Shown: in pieces, positions 9,508-18,103 of the stretch
Position numbering within the stretch: the first letter of the stretch is position 1
How the letters are laid out: every line of letters starts with the position of its first letter
Notes under the pieces: generated by a model
Seen by the model: the letters and a program-made list of their open reading frames with translations, nothing else
What the model was told of the DNA's origin: nothing
Database searches by the model: none
Source: Micromonospora sp. NBC_00421
Lineage (GTDB): Bacteria; Actinomycetota; Actinomycetes; Mycobacteriales; Micromonosporaceae
Length of the DNA stretch: 64,000 nt
Assembly (NCBI RefSeq): GCF_036017915.1
Contig: NZ_CP107929.1
Coordinates: 4,282,001 to 4,346,000 of the forward strand
Reading direction: 5' to 3'
Program-made: the position numbers and the translations under genes

Positions 9508-9538
9508 GCGCGCTCGGCAGTGGGGAGGGCCGGCGCGC
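9508..9538 (-). promoter_or_regulatory. Pause/anti-sequester hairpin of the cimA attenuator
   Basis: Arms 9530-9538 and 9508-9517 pair as CCGGCGCGC-type sequence with one bulged base. The hairpin begins at the leader-peptide stop codon and abuts the terminator stem, which is the position expected of the 1:2 element in ribosome-mediated attenuation. The competing 2:3 antiterminator pairing was not computed. Confidence 0.55.
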
Positions 9539-9579
9539 TAGCTGCGAATAATGCGGGCTGAGCTGGTCACGGTCGTCAC
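9538..9579 (-). CDS. cimA leader peptide with tandem isoleucine codons
   Basis: A GTG-initiated 13-codon frame encodes VTTVTSSARIIRS and stops with TAG at 9538-9540. Two consecutive ATT isoleucine codons lie three codons before the stop. ATT is a rare codon in DNA of this composition, which favours stalling when charged tRNA-Ile is scarce. The stop codon overlaps the first hairpin. Since CimA feeds isoleucine synthesis, the peptide matches the regulatory amino acid. The upstream ribosome site is weak (GGGTGG), and no proteomic evidence is available. Confidence 0.72.
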   Translation of the reverse strand: MTTVTSSARIIRS

Positions 9580-9630
9580 TCTGCCACCCCGTCCCGGTTT
9601 TGGGAGGCAAAATCCACATCTCGGGACGGG

Positions 9631-9656
9631 GTGTGCGCGGCGGCACCACCGGGTAC
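9631..9656 (+). promoter_or_regulatory. Possible stress-sigma-factor promoter of the PRC-barrel gene
   Basis: GTGT (9631-9634), a 16-base spacer and GGGTAC (9651-9656) fit the actinobacterial SigB/SigF-type pattern GNNT-N14-16-GGGTAY. The predicted start of transcription would be about 58 bases before the ATG of the PRC-barrel gene. GGGTACCC is also a simple palindrome, so chance occurrence is possible. Confidence 0.35.
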
Positions 9657-9721
9657 CCCCGGATGCGGACACCAAGCGCTTTTCTCCGATAACGACTACC
9701 ACAGTCGAGGCAGGAGTTCCC

Positions 9722-10180
9722 ATGAACAGGCTCGACCCGCACGCCACGCACGGCACCACCGACCCGATGGTCGACGACGGCCAGGGCGCGATCCCCGGTG
9801 GCGCACCCGCCGGGGCGTTCAGCCCGTGGAGTTACCGGGACGAGGCCGGGGTCGCCGACGCCGACCTGGTCGGCTACAAGGTCGAGGCCACCGACGGCGG
9901 CATCGGCAAGATCGACGACGCGAGCCACGAGGTCGGCGGCAGCTACCTCGTCGTCGACACCGGGCCGTGGATCTTCGGCAAGAAGGTGATGCTCCCGGCC
10001 GGCACGGTCGCCCAGGTCGACCACGACGACCGGAAGGTCCACGTCGACCGCACCAGGGACCAGATCAAGGCCGCTCCCGAGTACGACGAGACCAGTCACA
10101 GCGACTCGGCGTACCGGGACAAGCTGGGCGGCTACTACGACGACACCTACGGCAACCTGCCCCCGGGCACCGCACGGTAG
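9722..10180 (+). CDS. PRC-barrel domain protein
   Basis: The 152-residue soluble protein has a PRC-barrel domain at about residues 44-110 (DADLVGYKVEA through DDRKVHVDRTRDQI) and an acidic/Tyr-rich tail ending YYDDTYGNLPPGTAR. Such proteins are common in actinobacteria, often under stress control, and their biochemical role is unclear. CAGGAG six bases before the ATG at 9722 fixes the start. It is divergent from cimA and its leader, and no other gene shares its transcript obviously. Confidence 0.85.
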   Translation: MNRLDPHATHGTTDPMVDDGQGAIPGGAPAGAFSPWSYRDEAGVADADLVGYKVEATDGGIGKIDDASHEVGGSYLVVDTGPWIFGKKVMLPAGTVAQVDHDDRKVHVDRTRDQIKAAPEYDETSHSDSAYRDKLGGYYDDTYGNLPPGTAR

Positions 10181-10201
10181 CCACCCGGCTGCCGCTCGGA
10201 C

Positions 10202-10316
10202 GGCACAGCCGTCGGCCGGCGGCACGCCCGTCGAACGGCACGCCCGTTGATCGGCACGCCCGTCGAACGGCACGCCCGTTGATCGGCACGCTCGTCGGAC
10301 GGCACGGTCGATGGGG
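10202..10316. repeat. 16-bp tandem repeat array
   Basis: From 10221 the sequence is built of contiguous 16-base units of the form GGCACGCCCGTCGAAC / GGCACGCCCGTTGATC, alternating twice. Two diverged units (10285, 10301) follow and a related one (10202) precedes. The array fills the gap between the PRC-barrel and phosphatase genes. Period 16 is not a multiple of three and the tract is not an open coding domain. Confidence 0.8.
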
Positions 10317-10392
10317 CACGGTCAGCCAGCACGGTCGATGGGCACGGTCGGTGGGGGCGCGCACACGCCCCGCCGACCGTTACCGTGTCCGG

Positions 10393-11151
10393 ATGAACCC
10401 CACCGAGGACAGTCGCCGCATCCCGTTCTCCGCGATGTTCAACTTCCGCGACGTCGGCGGCTATCCCGGCCACGACGGTCGTACCGTCCGCTGGGGCCGG
10501 CTCTACCGATCGGACTCCCCGCACCGGATCGACGGCAACGACCGGGAGGCCTTCACCGCCCTCGGCATCCGTACCGTGATCGACCTGCGCCGCCCGGACG
10601 AGGTGGCCCGGGACGGCCGGGTGCCCGACGTGGACGGACTCGCCTACCGGCACATCCACCCCGAGCACGCCGACTGGGCGCTGCGGATGTACGAGCCGGA
10701 CTCCAGCCTGGCCCGCTACCTCGCCGACCGGTACGTCGACCTCGCCGACACCGGCACCGCCGGGCTGGCCGAGGCGGTCGGCCTGATCGCCGACAGCGCC
10801 AACGCTCCCGTCCTGGTGCACTGCGTCGCGGGCAAGGACCGCACCGGCATCGTCTGTGCACTGACCCTGTCGGTGCTCGGCGTCGACGACGACCGGATCG
10901 CCGAGGACTACGCGCTGAGCACCGAGGCATCCCAACGGTTCAGCGCCTGGTTGGCGGAGGCCATGCCGGACGCCCAGAAGCCGCCCGCGCCGTTCCTGGG
11001 CTCCCCCGCCGAGGCGATGTCGCTCTTCCTCACCGAACTGCGCCGGCGGCACGGTTCGATCGAGGACTACCTGCGGCACGCCGGAGTCACCGACGCCCAA
11101 CTCGCCGCCCTCCGCGACCACCTGCTGGAGCAGCCCGACCGAACGCAGTAG
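10393..11151 (+). CDS. Tyrosine phosphatase-like protein (PTP/DSP fold)
   Basis: This 252-residue protein has the N-terminal signature NFRDVGGY (17-24) and the catalytic loop HCVAGKDRTG (143-152) with nucleophile Cys144 and phosphate-binding Arg150. These are the marks of the bacterial PTP family that includes mycobacterial PtpB-like lipid/tyrosine phosphatases. No signal peptide is present. It starts at the ATG 10393 after the 16-bp repeat tract. Substrate (phosphotyrosine or phosphoinositide) cannot be read from the sequence. Confidence 0.88.
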   Translation: MNPTEDSRRIPFSAMFNFRDVGGYPGHDGRTVRWGRLYRSDSPHRIDGNDREAFTALGIRTVIDLRRPDEVARDGRVPDVDGLAYRHIHPEHADWALRMYEPDSSLARYLADRYVDLADTGTAGLAEAVGLIADSANAPVLVHCVAGKDRTGIVCALTLSVLGVDDDRIAEDYALSTEASQRFSAWLAEAMPDAQKPPAPFLGSPAEAMSLFLTELRRRHGSIEDYLRHAGVTDAQLAALRDHLLEQPDRTQ

Positions 11152-11419
11152 CCGCACCCACACCAACAGCTGGCTCGGGAGGGCGGTGCGGTCGGGCGGT
11201 GCGGTCGGGCGGTGCGGGCGGGTCGGGCGGTGCGGGCGGGCGGTGGGGGCGGGCGGGGCGGGCGGGCGGGCGGGGCGGGCGGTCGCGGGCGGGCGGTCGC
11301 GGGCGGTGGGGGCCTCGCGGTTGGGGGTCGGCGATCCATGGTCAAGGTCATCGGTCGCAGATGCCCGGCCCAACCGGCGCGTAGGGGCCCGACGCCCCAG
11401 GTATCAGATCCCTCGGTGT
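11152..11419. other. Non-coding G-rich low-complexity stretch
   Basis: Bases 11178-11330 are irregular repeats of GGGCGGT/GCGGGCGG units on the plus strand with almost no A. Frames open across it give only Gly/Arg/Ala-rich translations with no ribosome site. I see no gene. It joins directly to the inverted-repeat element at 11420. Confidence 0.6.
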
Positions 11420-11943
11420 GTCCTTTAGAGCTGATGACGTAAACGGATCACCACCACCACGGCCCGACCTACTGACCGTCCGTCAACACGCACGCATGAC
11501 CGGTAGGGAACACACCCGAGACCAGGCACGCCCAGCATCGCCGGCACGACCGAGACGACAGGCACGACCGAAACAACCGGCACCACCGGCACCGAACCAA
11601 CCCGCACCACAAACCAACCGGCACCACGAGACAGCCGGCACGACCGGCACCACCGAACCAACCAACACCACCAGACGACCGGCACCACCGGCACCACCGA
11701 ACCAACCAACACCACCAGACGACCGGCACCACCGAGGCAGCCGAGCCGACAGGCATGACCGAGACGACCGGCATGACCAAGGTGAGGGCCGGCAGGCAGG
11801 GCTCTAACCACCCGCTGTAGACCCGCCACCATGCCCGGCCCGGATAGCCGGGGTGATCAATCCCGGCAGGGTCGGCCGCTGCCGGCGAGCCGCATGTCTG
11901 TCGGCGGCACCGTGATTCGTCTACGTCATCAGCTCTAAAGGAC
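11420..11943. repeat. 524-bp element bounded by 32-bp inverted repeats (MITE-like, unproven)
   Basis: Bases 11420-11451 and 11912-11943 are inverted copies of one another over 32 bases with two mismatches. The core, read inward from each end, is TTTAGAGCTGATGACGTA. The interior has no transposase or other recognisable gene, only short A/C-rich repeats. No clear target-site duplication flanks the ends. The arrangement suits a non-autonomous mobile element, or two inverted copies of a regulatory or structural DNA motif. Confidence 0.6.
11644..11740. repeat. 44-bp tandem duplication inside the inverted-repeat element
   Basis: Two contiguous 44-base copies begin at 11644 and 11688, and a partial third follows. 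Each is made of smaller GGCACCACC and AACCAACCAACACC motifs. Related GGCACGACC-type units run from about 11530 to 11780. The frame encodes only Thr/Pro/Asn-rich sequence. Confidence 0.7.
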
Positions 11944-12245
11944 GCGAACCTACCTACCTACCTACCGCAGCAGCAGCCAGGCGGGGCAACACCGGCCGAG
12001 CAGCGCTCAGCATGCCCAGGGCGCAACACAAGCAGGGCTCAGGCAAGCAGGGCTCAAGACGAGCAGAGGCAAGCCACGGCAGCAGTGGGGCGGCTAGCAG
12101 GGTCAGCACCATCAGAGGTCAGCAGGGGCCGACGCGGGGCGTGGTCGCGAACCACCTACCAGTGTCCGGACACCAGGGACGCACGAGCACCAAAGCCGCC
12201 CGAGCACCACAGACGCCCGAGCACCACAGACGCCCGAGCACCACA
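11944..12245. other. Non-coding region with microsatellites downstream of ilvE
   Basis: It contains a CCTA tetranucleotide run (11949-11966), AGCAGGGCTCA-type repeats (12032-12062), the palindrome GTGTCCGGACAC (12172-12183) and three units of GAGCACCACAGACGCCC (12185-12245). No gene is supported; frames crossing it are antisense extensions of ilvE. Confidence 0.55.
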
Positions 12246-12276
12246 GGTGTCCGGACAGCACCGGTGCCCGGACACC
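12246..12276 (-). terminator. Terminator hairpin after ilvE
   Basis: Arms GGTGTCCGG (12246-12254) and CCGGACACC (12268-12276) pair perfectly, and the loop itself holds the palindrome GCACCGGTGC. It lies 12 bases beyond the ilvE stop. Confidence 0.6.
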
Positions 12277-12288
12277 ACCGACGACGGA

Positions 12289-13386
12289 TCAGAGGACGCG
12301 CTGTACCCAGCCGTGCGGGTCGGGGGCCGCGCCACGCTGGATCGCCACCAACTGCTCCCGCAGCGCGGTGGTGGACCGTCCCGCCTCGCCACCGCCGATC
12401 ACGAACTCGCCGTCGGGGAAACGTACCCGGGCGATCGGGGTGATGACGGCGGCGGTGCCACAGGCGAAGACCTCGCGCAGGCGGCCACTCTCCGCGTCGG
12501 CCTGCCACTCGGCGAAGCTGATCGGGCGTTCGACCACCTGGTGCCCGGCGGCGGTGGCCAGGGAGAGCAGCGCGTCCCGGGTGATGCCGGGCAGGATCGT
12601 GCCGTTCAGCGGCGGGGTGACCACGGTGTTGTCGTCGTAGACGAAGAAGACGTTCATGCCGCCCAACTCCTCGACGTAGCGGCGCTCCACCGCGTCCAGG
12701 AAGACCACCTGGTCGCAGTCGGCCTCGATCGCCTCCGCCTGCGCGGAGAGCGACGCGGCGTAGTTGCCGCCGCACTTGGCCGCGCCCGTACCGCCGGGGG
12801 CTGCCCGGGTGTAGTCCGGGGAAACCCAGACCGTGACCGGCTTGACCCCACCGGCGAAGTACGCGCCGGCGGGCGAGGCGATGACGCAGTAGAGGTATTC
12901 CTTGGCCGGGCGGACCCCGAGGAAGACCTCGCTGGCGAACATGAAGGGCCGCAGGTAGAGGCTGGCGTCAGCACCCTCGGGGATCCAGTCCCGGTCGATC
13001 TCGACCAGCCTGCGCAACGACTCGACGAACAGCTCCGCCGGCAACTCCGGCATGGCCAGCCGCCGGGCGGAGGTGATGAACCGGGCCGCGTTGGCCTCCG
13101 GCCGGAACATGGTGACCGACCCGTCGGCCGTCCGGTACGCCTTCAACCCCTCGAAGATCTCCTGCGCGTAGTGCAGGACGGCGCTCGCCGGGTCCATCGG
13201 GATCGGCGCGCGGGCCTCGACCCGGGGGTCGTACCAGCCTTTGCCGTCGGAGTAGCGGATGGTCACCATGTGGTCGGTGAAGACCTGGCCGAAACCCGGG
13301 TTGGCCAGCACGACGGCCCGCTCGGCGGCGGATACCGGCGCGGGATTCGGACGGATCTCGAAATCGAGCATGTCACCACCGCTCAT
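12289..13386 (-). CDS. ilvE: Branched-chain amino acid aminotransferase
   Basis: The 365-residue fold-type IV PLP enzyme transfers amino groups between glutamate and the 2-oxo acids of Leu, Ile and Val. The PLP lysine lies in [12 protein letters not shown] (Lys204). [10 protein letters not shown] (76-85) and the C-terminal cofactor-phosphate segment ending [12 protein letters not shown] are typical of the large (about 365 residue) actinobacterial IlvE. The start at 13384-13386 is supported by GGGAGG. It lies 106 bases downstream of leuB in the same direction, within the branched-chain block. Confidence 0.94.
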   Translation of the reverse strand: MSGGDMLDFEIRPNPAPVSAAERAVVLANPGFGQVFTDHMVTIRYSDGKGWYDPRVEARAPIPMDPASAVLHYAQEIFEGLKAYRTADGSVTMFRPEANAARFITSARRLAMPELPAELFVESLRRLVEIDRDWIPEGADASLYLRPFMFASEVFLGVRPAKEYLYCVIASPAGAYFAGGVKPVTVWVSPDYTRAAPGGTGAAKCGGNYAASLSAQAEAIEADCDQVVFLDAVERRYVEELGGMNVFFVYDDNTVVTPPLNGTILPGITRDALLSLATAAGHQVVERPISFAEWQADAESGRLREVFACGTAAVITPIARVRFPDGEFVIGGGEAGRSTTALREQLVAIQRGAAPDPHGWVQRVL

Positions 13387-13492
13387 CGCGCTGACCTCCC
13401 TGGGAGTTGACGGCGTGTGGGGGCCACGCGCCGAACTGGTGCCAGAAACCTACCCCGAACGGTCGTTCAGTGGATAGCTCCACCCGGGTGGA

Positions 13493-14524
13493 TCAGGCCG
13501 CCGCGTGTGCGGCGAGCCGATCCCCCACCTCGTCGGTCCGCAACGCCACGCCCGACGTACGGGCGGCCAGCTCGGCGGCGACCGCACCGGTCACCCGGGC
13601 GGCGGCATCGGCGTGACCGAGCTGGTCGAGCAGGAGCGCGGCGGAGAGCACGGCGGCCACCGGGTCGGCGACCCCCTTGCCGGCGATGTCCGGCGCCGAG
13701 CCGTGCACCGGCTCGAACATCGACGGGTACGCCCCGGCGGGGTTGATGCAGCCGCTGGCCGCCAGACCGATTCCCCCGGTCACCGCGGCAGCGATGTCGG
13801 TGAGGATGTCACCGAACAGGTTGTCGGTGACCACCACGTCGTACCGCTGGGGCTGGGTGACCAGGAACATGGCGGCGGCGTCGACGTGCTGGTACTCGGT
13901 GTCGACGTCGGGGTGCTCGGCGGCGACGGCCGCGAACGCGCGCGCCCACAACGAGCCGGCGTGGGTCAGCACGTTGGTCTTGTGCACCAGGGTGACCTTG
14001 CGGCGTTCCCGGCGACCGGCACGGGCGAACGCGTCCCGGATGACCCGCTCCACCCCGTGCCGGGTGTTCAGGCTCTCCTCCGTGGCCACTTCGGCCGGGG
14101 TGTCCCGGTGCAGGCTGCCGCCGGCACCGGCGTAGAGACCCTCGGTGCCCTCCCGGACGACGACCAGGTCGACCTCGCCCGGCTTGACGTTGGCCAGCGG
14201 ACCGGCCACCCCCGGCCAGAGGCGGGACGGCCGCAGGTTGACGTACTGGTCGAAGGCGAAGCGGAGCTTCAGCAGCAGGCCGCGCTCCAGCACGCCGGGC
14301 GGCACGGTCGGGTCGCCGACCGCGCCGAGCAGGATCGCGTCGTGACCGGCCAGCTCGGTCAGCACCGAGTCGGGCAGCACCTCACCGGTGCGGTGGTACC
14401 GCGCCGCGCCGAGGTCGTACTCCGTGGCCTCGACCCCGGGGAGCACGGCGTCGAGGACCTTGAGGGCCTGCGCGACCACCTCTGGTCCGATCCCGTCCCC
14501 GGCCACCACCGCGATCCGTGCCAC
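13493..14524 (-). CDS. leuB: 3-isopropylmalate dehydrogenase
   Basis: This 343-residue NAD-dependent beta-decarboxylating dehydrogenase oxidises 3-isopropylmalate in leucine synthesis. GDGIGPEV is at the N-terminus, the substrate-binding region carries [10 protein letters not shown], and the metal-binding segment reads [32 protein letters not shown] marks the cofactor site. The length is that of the short actinobacterial LeuB. The GTG at 14522-14524 is preferred over an in-frame upstream ATG because GAGGGAG precedes it and the upstream residues are not conserved-looking. leuA, leuC and leuD are not in this window. Confidence 0.93.
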   Translation of the reverse strand: MARIAVVAGDGIGPEVVAQALKVLDAVLPGVEATEYDLGAARYHRTGEVLPDSVLTELAGHDAILLGAVGDPTVPPGVLERGLLLKLRFAFDQYVNLRPSRLWPGVAGPLANVKPGEVDLVVVREGTEGLYAGAGGSLHRDTPAEVATEESLNTRHGVERVIRDAFARAGRRERRKVTLVHKTNVLTHAGSLWARAFAAVAAEHPDVDTEYQHVDAAAMFLVTQPQRYDVVVTDNLFGDILTDIAAAVTGGIGLAASGCINPAGAYPSMFEPVHGSAPDIAGKGVADPVAAVLSAALLLDQLGHADAAARVTGAVAAELAARTSGVALRTDEVGDRLAAHAAA

Positions 14525-14746
14525 CAGCGCTCCCTCACCTCGTCCGTTGCCGTGAACGGTACGTCGCCGTCCCGACTTCCGGTACGGCCCTTCCATGATC
14601 TGAGACGTGCAGATCCTCAGCAGGCTCCCAGGCAGCATTCATGGTGCGGTCATCTCCACTGCCTAAGGTCAACCTCATCGACGGGTCGTGGGGCCCGGGA
14701 CGGACCAGCCGCGACGCCGCGGCACCGTCGGTGAAGGAGCAGTGTA

Positions 14747-15622
14747 ATGCGGACCGAGCAGCAGCGGGGACCAGGCCGACTGGACGAACAACCGCGCACC
14801 CGTTGGGTGGACCAGGGGGCGTTCTCCCGACGCCGTCCCGACCTGCGCCTCGGCACGCACAGCCACCGCCTCGACCGCGTCGGTGACCCGCCCGGCGGCC
14901 GGATCGCCGTGCAGCACTCCGTCCGGACCGGCACCGCCGAATACTCGCTCCTGCTCAACGCCCCCGAGCAACTGGGCCGACGGGTGGTCGGCGACGCGCT
15001 GCGCGACGCCGTCGCCGAACTGCGGGCCATCGACCTCACGTACGGGCCGAACCGGCCGGAGAGCCTGGTCTCCCGGTTACGGCGCGGCGAGATCAGCCCC
15101 GAGTCGTACCCGCCGCTGACCGACCTGGTCGACCGCTGCGCGGCCATGCGGGCCGCCACCGACGGTTGGTTCGACGCCTGGGCCGTCCCCGGCGGTTTCG
15201 ACCCCGGCGGCCTGCTCAACGGTTGGGCGGTGGAGCGGGCCGCGACCCGGCTGCGGGCCGCCGGCATCACCGACTACGCGGTGCTCTCCGGCGCCGACCT
15301 GACGGTACGCGGACACGCCGCGCACGGCGGCCCGTGGCGGGTGGCGGTGCACCACCCCACCGACGGCCGGCGCACCCCGCTGGTGCTGGAGATGACGGCC
15401 GGCGCGGTCGGCACCTCCGGGGTGAGTGGCCGGCGGGGACACGTGGTCGACCCGCACACCGGGGAACCGGCCGGGCAGCTGGTCGCCGCGACCGTCGTCG
15501 GACCGGACCTGGCGGTGGCCGACGCCTACGCGACCGCGCTGTACGCGGCCGGTCCGGTGGGGCTGTCGTGGTTCCGCACCGACTCGGCCTATCAGGCTCT
15601 CTTCGCCCACCGGCGCCGCTGA
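14747..15622 (+). CDS. ApbE-family FAD:protein FMN transferase-like protein
   Basis: The 291-residue protein has the family motifs FDPGGLLNGWAVERA (about 150-164), GDLTV-like GADLTVRG and the late segment GTSGVSGRRGHVVDPHTGEP, which binds metal and flavin in ApbE proteins. Known members attach FMN to Thr/Ser of target proteins using FAD. No signal peptide or lipobox is visible, unlike classical ApbE lipoproteins, so it probably acts in the cytoplasm. AGGAG sits just upstream of the ATG. No obvious flavoprotein partner lies next to it. Confidence 0.82.
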   Translation: MRTEQQRGPGRLDEQPRTRWVDQGAFSRRRPDLRLGTHSHRLDRVGDPPGGRIAVQHSVRTGTAEYSLLLNAPEQLGRRVVGDALRDAVAELRAIDLTYGPNRPESLVSRLRRGEISPESYPPLTDLVDRCAAMRAATDGWFDAWAVPGGFDPGGLLNGWAVERAATRLRAAGITDYAVLSGADLTVRGHAAHGGPWRVAVHHPTDGRRTPLVLEMTAGAVGTSGVSGRRGHVVDPHTGEPAGQLVAATVVGPDLAVADAYATALYAAGPVGLSWFRTDSAYQALFAHRRR

Positions 15623-15693
15623 GCGGTGCCGTGGCGCGTCGGCCGACCTGTGGAGGGGGTCCACGGGGTGGCGCGGTCGACGGGCCGGCGATC

Positions 15694-15727
15694 GGCCCCC
15701 ACGGTCTCGGCAACGACCGTGGGGGCC
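15694..15727 (+). terminator. Terminator hairpin after the ApbE-like gene
   Basis: A 13-bp perfect stem (15694-15706 with 15715-15727, 8-base loop) lies 71 bases after the stop. The rest of the 355-base gap (15623-15977) shows no gene or other recognisable signal. Confidence 0.65.
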
Positions 15728-15977
15728 GGTCGACGACGAGTGCGCGTGGCTCGCGCATTCGAGGGGTGCGGGCCGGTCGTGCGGCGTTCGACCCCGTCAC
15801 CCGAAGACGGGTCGCCGCCACAACTTTCCGGTGACCGCACCGGTACCGTAGCGAATCGACGCAACTCGACGCAAGGGGCTCCACAGCGGACGGTATTCTT
15901 CGGACGCTCCCACCACCTGCGGGAACCACGGCGGGTCAGTGTCGCCCGGGTGAACGCATGATGGCACGCTGTCCGCC

Positions 15978-16334
15978 GTGAGTTTCGATCTGAGCGTGTG
16001 GGCCCTCCACGACGGGGCCACGCCGGAGGACGTCCGGACGGCGGTGCAGCGGTGCCGCGAAGGGCAGCACGGCGAGCGGTATCCGGACCCCCGGGTGGTC
16101 GGCTTCTACCGGGCCATCACCGCCTCCTATCCCGACCGTCCCTCCCATCAGGGCACCCCGTGGGAGGTCTCGCCGCTGCACGCGGCCGCCGACCACGTGG
16201 CCCTGAACCTCGTCCCGACCTGCGAGGACCAGGTGCTGTTGGACATCGAGCGGCTGGCCGGCGAGTACGACCTGATGCTCTTCGACCCCCAGGACGGCTC
16301 GGTCTACCCACCGCCGTCCCGCGTCGCCCGCTGA
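15978..16334 (+). CDS. Conserved hypothetical protein
   Basis: This 118-residue acidic protein begins with a GTG (15978) and reads MSFDLSVWALHDG at the N-terminus. It contains YPDRPSHQGTPWEVSPLH in the middle and ends LMLFDPQDGSVYPPPS. Small proteins with this SFDLSVW start and FDPQ...VY ending occur widely in actinobacteria, but I know of no assigned function. No signal peptide, membrane segment or metal-binding cluster. It converges on serA, separated by a strong hairpin. Confidence 0.72.
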   Translation: MSFDLSVWALHDGATPEDVRTAVQRCREGQHGERYPDPRVVGFYRAITASYPDRPSHQGTPWEVSPLHAAADHVALNLVPTCEDQVLLDIERLAGEYDLMLFDPQDGSVYPPPSRVAR

Positions 16335-16452
16335 CCCGACGTACCCGCGCCACCCGGCCGCGACCTGGCATCCCGGCGCCACCCGGCCGCCACCCGACGT
16401 TCCCGCGCGGCCGGACGACGACCCGCGTCCGCTCCCCGTCGGGTGTGGACGA

Positions 16453-16487
16453 CGGAAGGGCCCGACCGTGACGGCCGGGCCCTTCCG
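16453..16487. terminator. Bidirectional terminator between the small hypothetical gene and serA
   Basis: Perfect 12-base arms CGGAAGGGCCCG (16453-16464) and CGGGCCCTTCCG (16476-16487), with further CCG/CGG pairing in the loop. It lies 17 bases beyond the serA stop and 118 bases after the opposing gene. Confidence 0.72.
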
Positions 16488-16504
16488 AGGCTGTGCCGGT
16501 GGGA

Positions 16505-18103
16505 CTACTCGTCGCGCAGGTCCGCCGCGCTGGCGGCGGTCGCGCCGATCGAGTCGGCCGCCGAGGTGAGCAGGTCCGCCCCGAGCGCCTGGTCGACGGT
16601 GAGGGTCATCAGGGTCTCGCCGCCGGCCTCGCGGCGGGCCACCTGCATGGCGGCGATGTTGATGCCGGCCTCGCCGAGCAGCGTGCCGACGGTGCCGACC
16701 ACGCCCGGCCGGTCGGCGTAGCGCAGGAAGAGCAGGATGCCCTCCGCGCCGATCTCCACGTCGAAACCGTCCACCTCGGTCAGCTTGAGGACGTCGCGGG
16801 CACCGGTGTGGGCGACCGTGCCGGAGACGCTGACGGTACGGCCGTCGGGCAGCGCGCCCCGCACGGTGACCAGGTTCGGGTGGTCGACCGTCTCGGCCTG
16901 GGTCACCAGGGCCACCTCGACGCCCCGCTCGGCGGCCAGGTGCGGCGCGTTGACGTAGGTGACCTGCTCCTCGACCACCGAGCTGAACAGCCCCTTGGTG
17001 GCGGCGAGCTTGAGCACCGACACGTCGTGGTTGACGATCTCGCCGCGCACCTCGACGGTGACGCTGGCGGCCACCCCGCCGGCAACGGCGGTGAACGCCC
17101 GGCCCAGCTTCTCGGTCAGCGGCAGCAGCGGCCGGACGTCCTCGGCGACGACGCCGCCGGCCTGCACGTTCACCGCGTCCGGCACGAACTCGCCCTGCAA
17201 CGCCAGCTTGACGCTCTTGGCGACGGCCAGACCGGCCTTGTCCTGCGCCTCGTGGGTGGAGGCGCCCAGGTGCGGGGTGGCCACCACGTTGTCGAAGGCG
17301 AACAGCGGCGACGAGGTGCACGGCTCCTTGGCGTACACGTCGACGCCGGCACCGGCGACCCGCCCCTCGGCGATCGCGTCGGCCAGCGCCTGCTCGTCGA
17401 CCAGGCCGCCCCGGGCGGCGTTGACGATCCGGACGCCCGGCTTGACGATCGCCAGCTCCTTCTCGCCGATCAGGCCGACCGTCTCCGGGGTCTTCGGCAG
17501 GTGGATGGAGATGAAGTCGGCCTCCCGCAGCAACTCCTCCAGGCCCACCAGGCGGACGCCGAGCTGGGCGGCGCGGGCCGGCTGGATGTAGGGGTCGTAC
17601 GCGATCAGCCGGGTGCCGAAGGCGGCGATGCGCTGCGCGAACAGCACGCCGATCCGGCCGAGGCCGACCACGCCGACGGTCTTGCCCTGCAACTCGACGC
17701 CGGTGTACTTGGACCGCTTCCACTCGCCGGCCTTGAGCGCGGCGCTGGCGCTTGCGGTGTTCCGCGCGACGGCGAGCAGCAGCGCGACGGCCTGCTCGGC
17801 GGCGGAGACGATGTTGGAGGTGGGGGCGTTGACGACCATGACCCCCCGCGCCGTGGCGGCCGGGACCTCGACGTTGTCCAGCCCGACGCCGGCCCGGGCG
17901 ACCACCTTCAGGCGCGGCGCGGCGGAGATCGCCTCGGCGTCGATCTGCGTGGCACTGCGCACGATCACCGCGTCGGCCTCCGCCAGCGCGGAGAGCAGGG
18001 CCGGGCGGTCGGTGCCGTCGACGTGGCGTACGTCGAAGTCGTGCGCGAGCACCTCGATGGCGGCGGGGGCGAGTTCTTCGGCGATCAGTACGACAGGATT
18101 CAT
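16505..18103 (-). CDS. serA: D-3-phosphoglycerate dehydrogenase
   Basis: The 532-residue enzyme makes the first committed step of serine synthesis. It has the 2-hydroxyacid dehydrogenase domain with the NAD fingerprint GLGRIG, the segment NAARGGLVDE and the catalytic TPHLGAST. An intervening allosteric substrate-binding domain (about 310-450) and a C-terminal ACT domain (about 458-530) follow, the long form typical of mycobacteria and actinomycetes, which is serine-inhibited. The ATG at 18101-18103 has GAGGA close upstream. It is monocistronic but lies in the same direction as the flanking ilv genes. Confidence 0.94.
   Translation of the reverse strand: MNPVVLIAEELAPAAIEVLAHDFDVRHVDGTDRPALLSALAEADAVIVRSATQIDAEAISAAPRLKVVARAGVGLDNVEVPAATARGVMVVNAPTSNIVSAAEQAVALLLAVARNTASASAALKAGEWKRSKYTGVELQGKTVGVVGLGRIGVLFAQRIAAFGTRLIAYDPYIQPARAAQLGVRLVGLEELLREADFISIHLPKTPETVGLIGEKELAIVKPGVRIVNAARGGLVDEQALADAIAEGRVAGAGVDVYAKEPCTSSPLFAFDNVVATPHLGASTHEAQDKAGLAVAKSVKLALQGEFVPDAVNVQAGGVVAEDVRPLLPLTEKLGRAFTAVAGGVAASVTVEVRGEIVNHDVSVLKLAATKGLFSSVVEEQVTYVNAPHLAAERGVEVALVTQAETVDHPNLVTVRGALPDGRTVSVSGTVAHTGARDVLKLTEVDGFDVEIGAEGILLFLRYADRPGVVGTVGTLLGEAGINIAAMQVARREAGGETLMTLTVDQALGADLLTSAADSIGATAASAADLRDE

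Noticed and set aside
11530..11780. CRISPR-like regularly spaced repeats
   Set aside because: Units are contiguous and nested (9-, 14- and 44-base motifs) without unique spacers of constant length, and no cas gene is present.
11418..11807. Thr/Pro/Asn-rich 129-residue protein inside the inverted-repeat element
   Set aside because: Composition follows the DNA micro-repeats in all frames, with no start signal and no domain.
14525..14640. Attenuator or leader peptide in front of leuB
   Set aside because: No short frame rich in Leu codons followed by a terminator hairpin was found; the open frame there runs straight into leuB.
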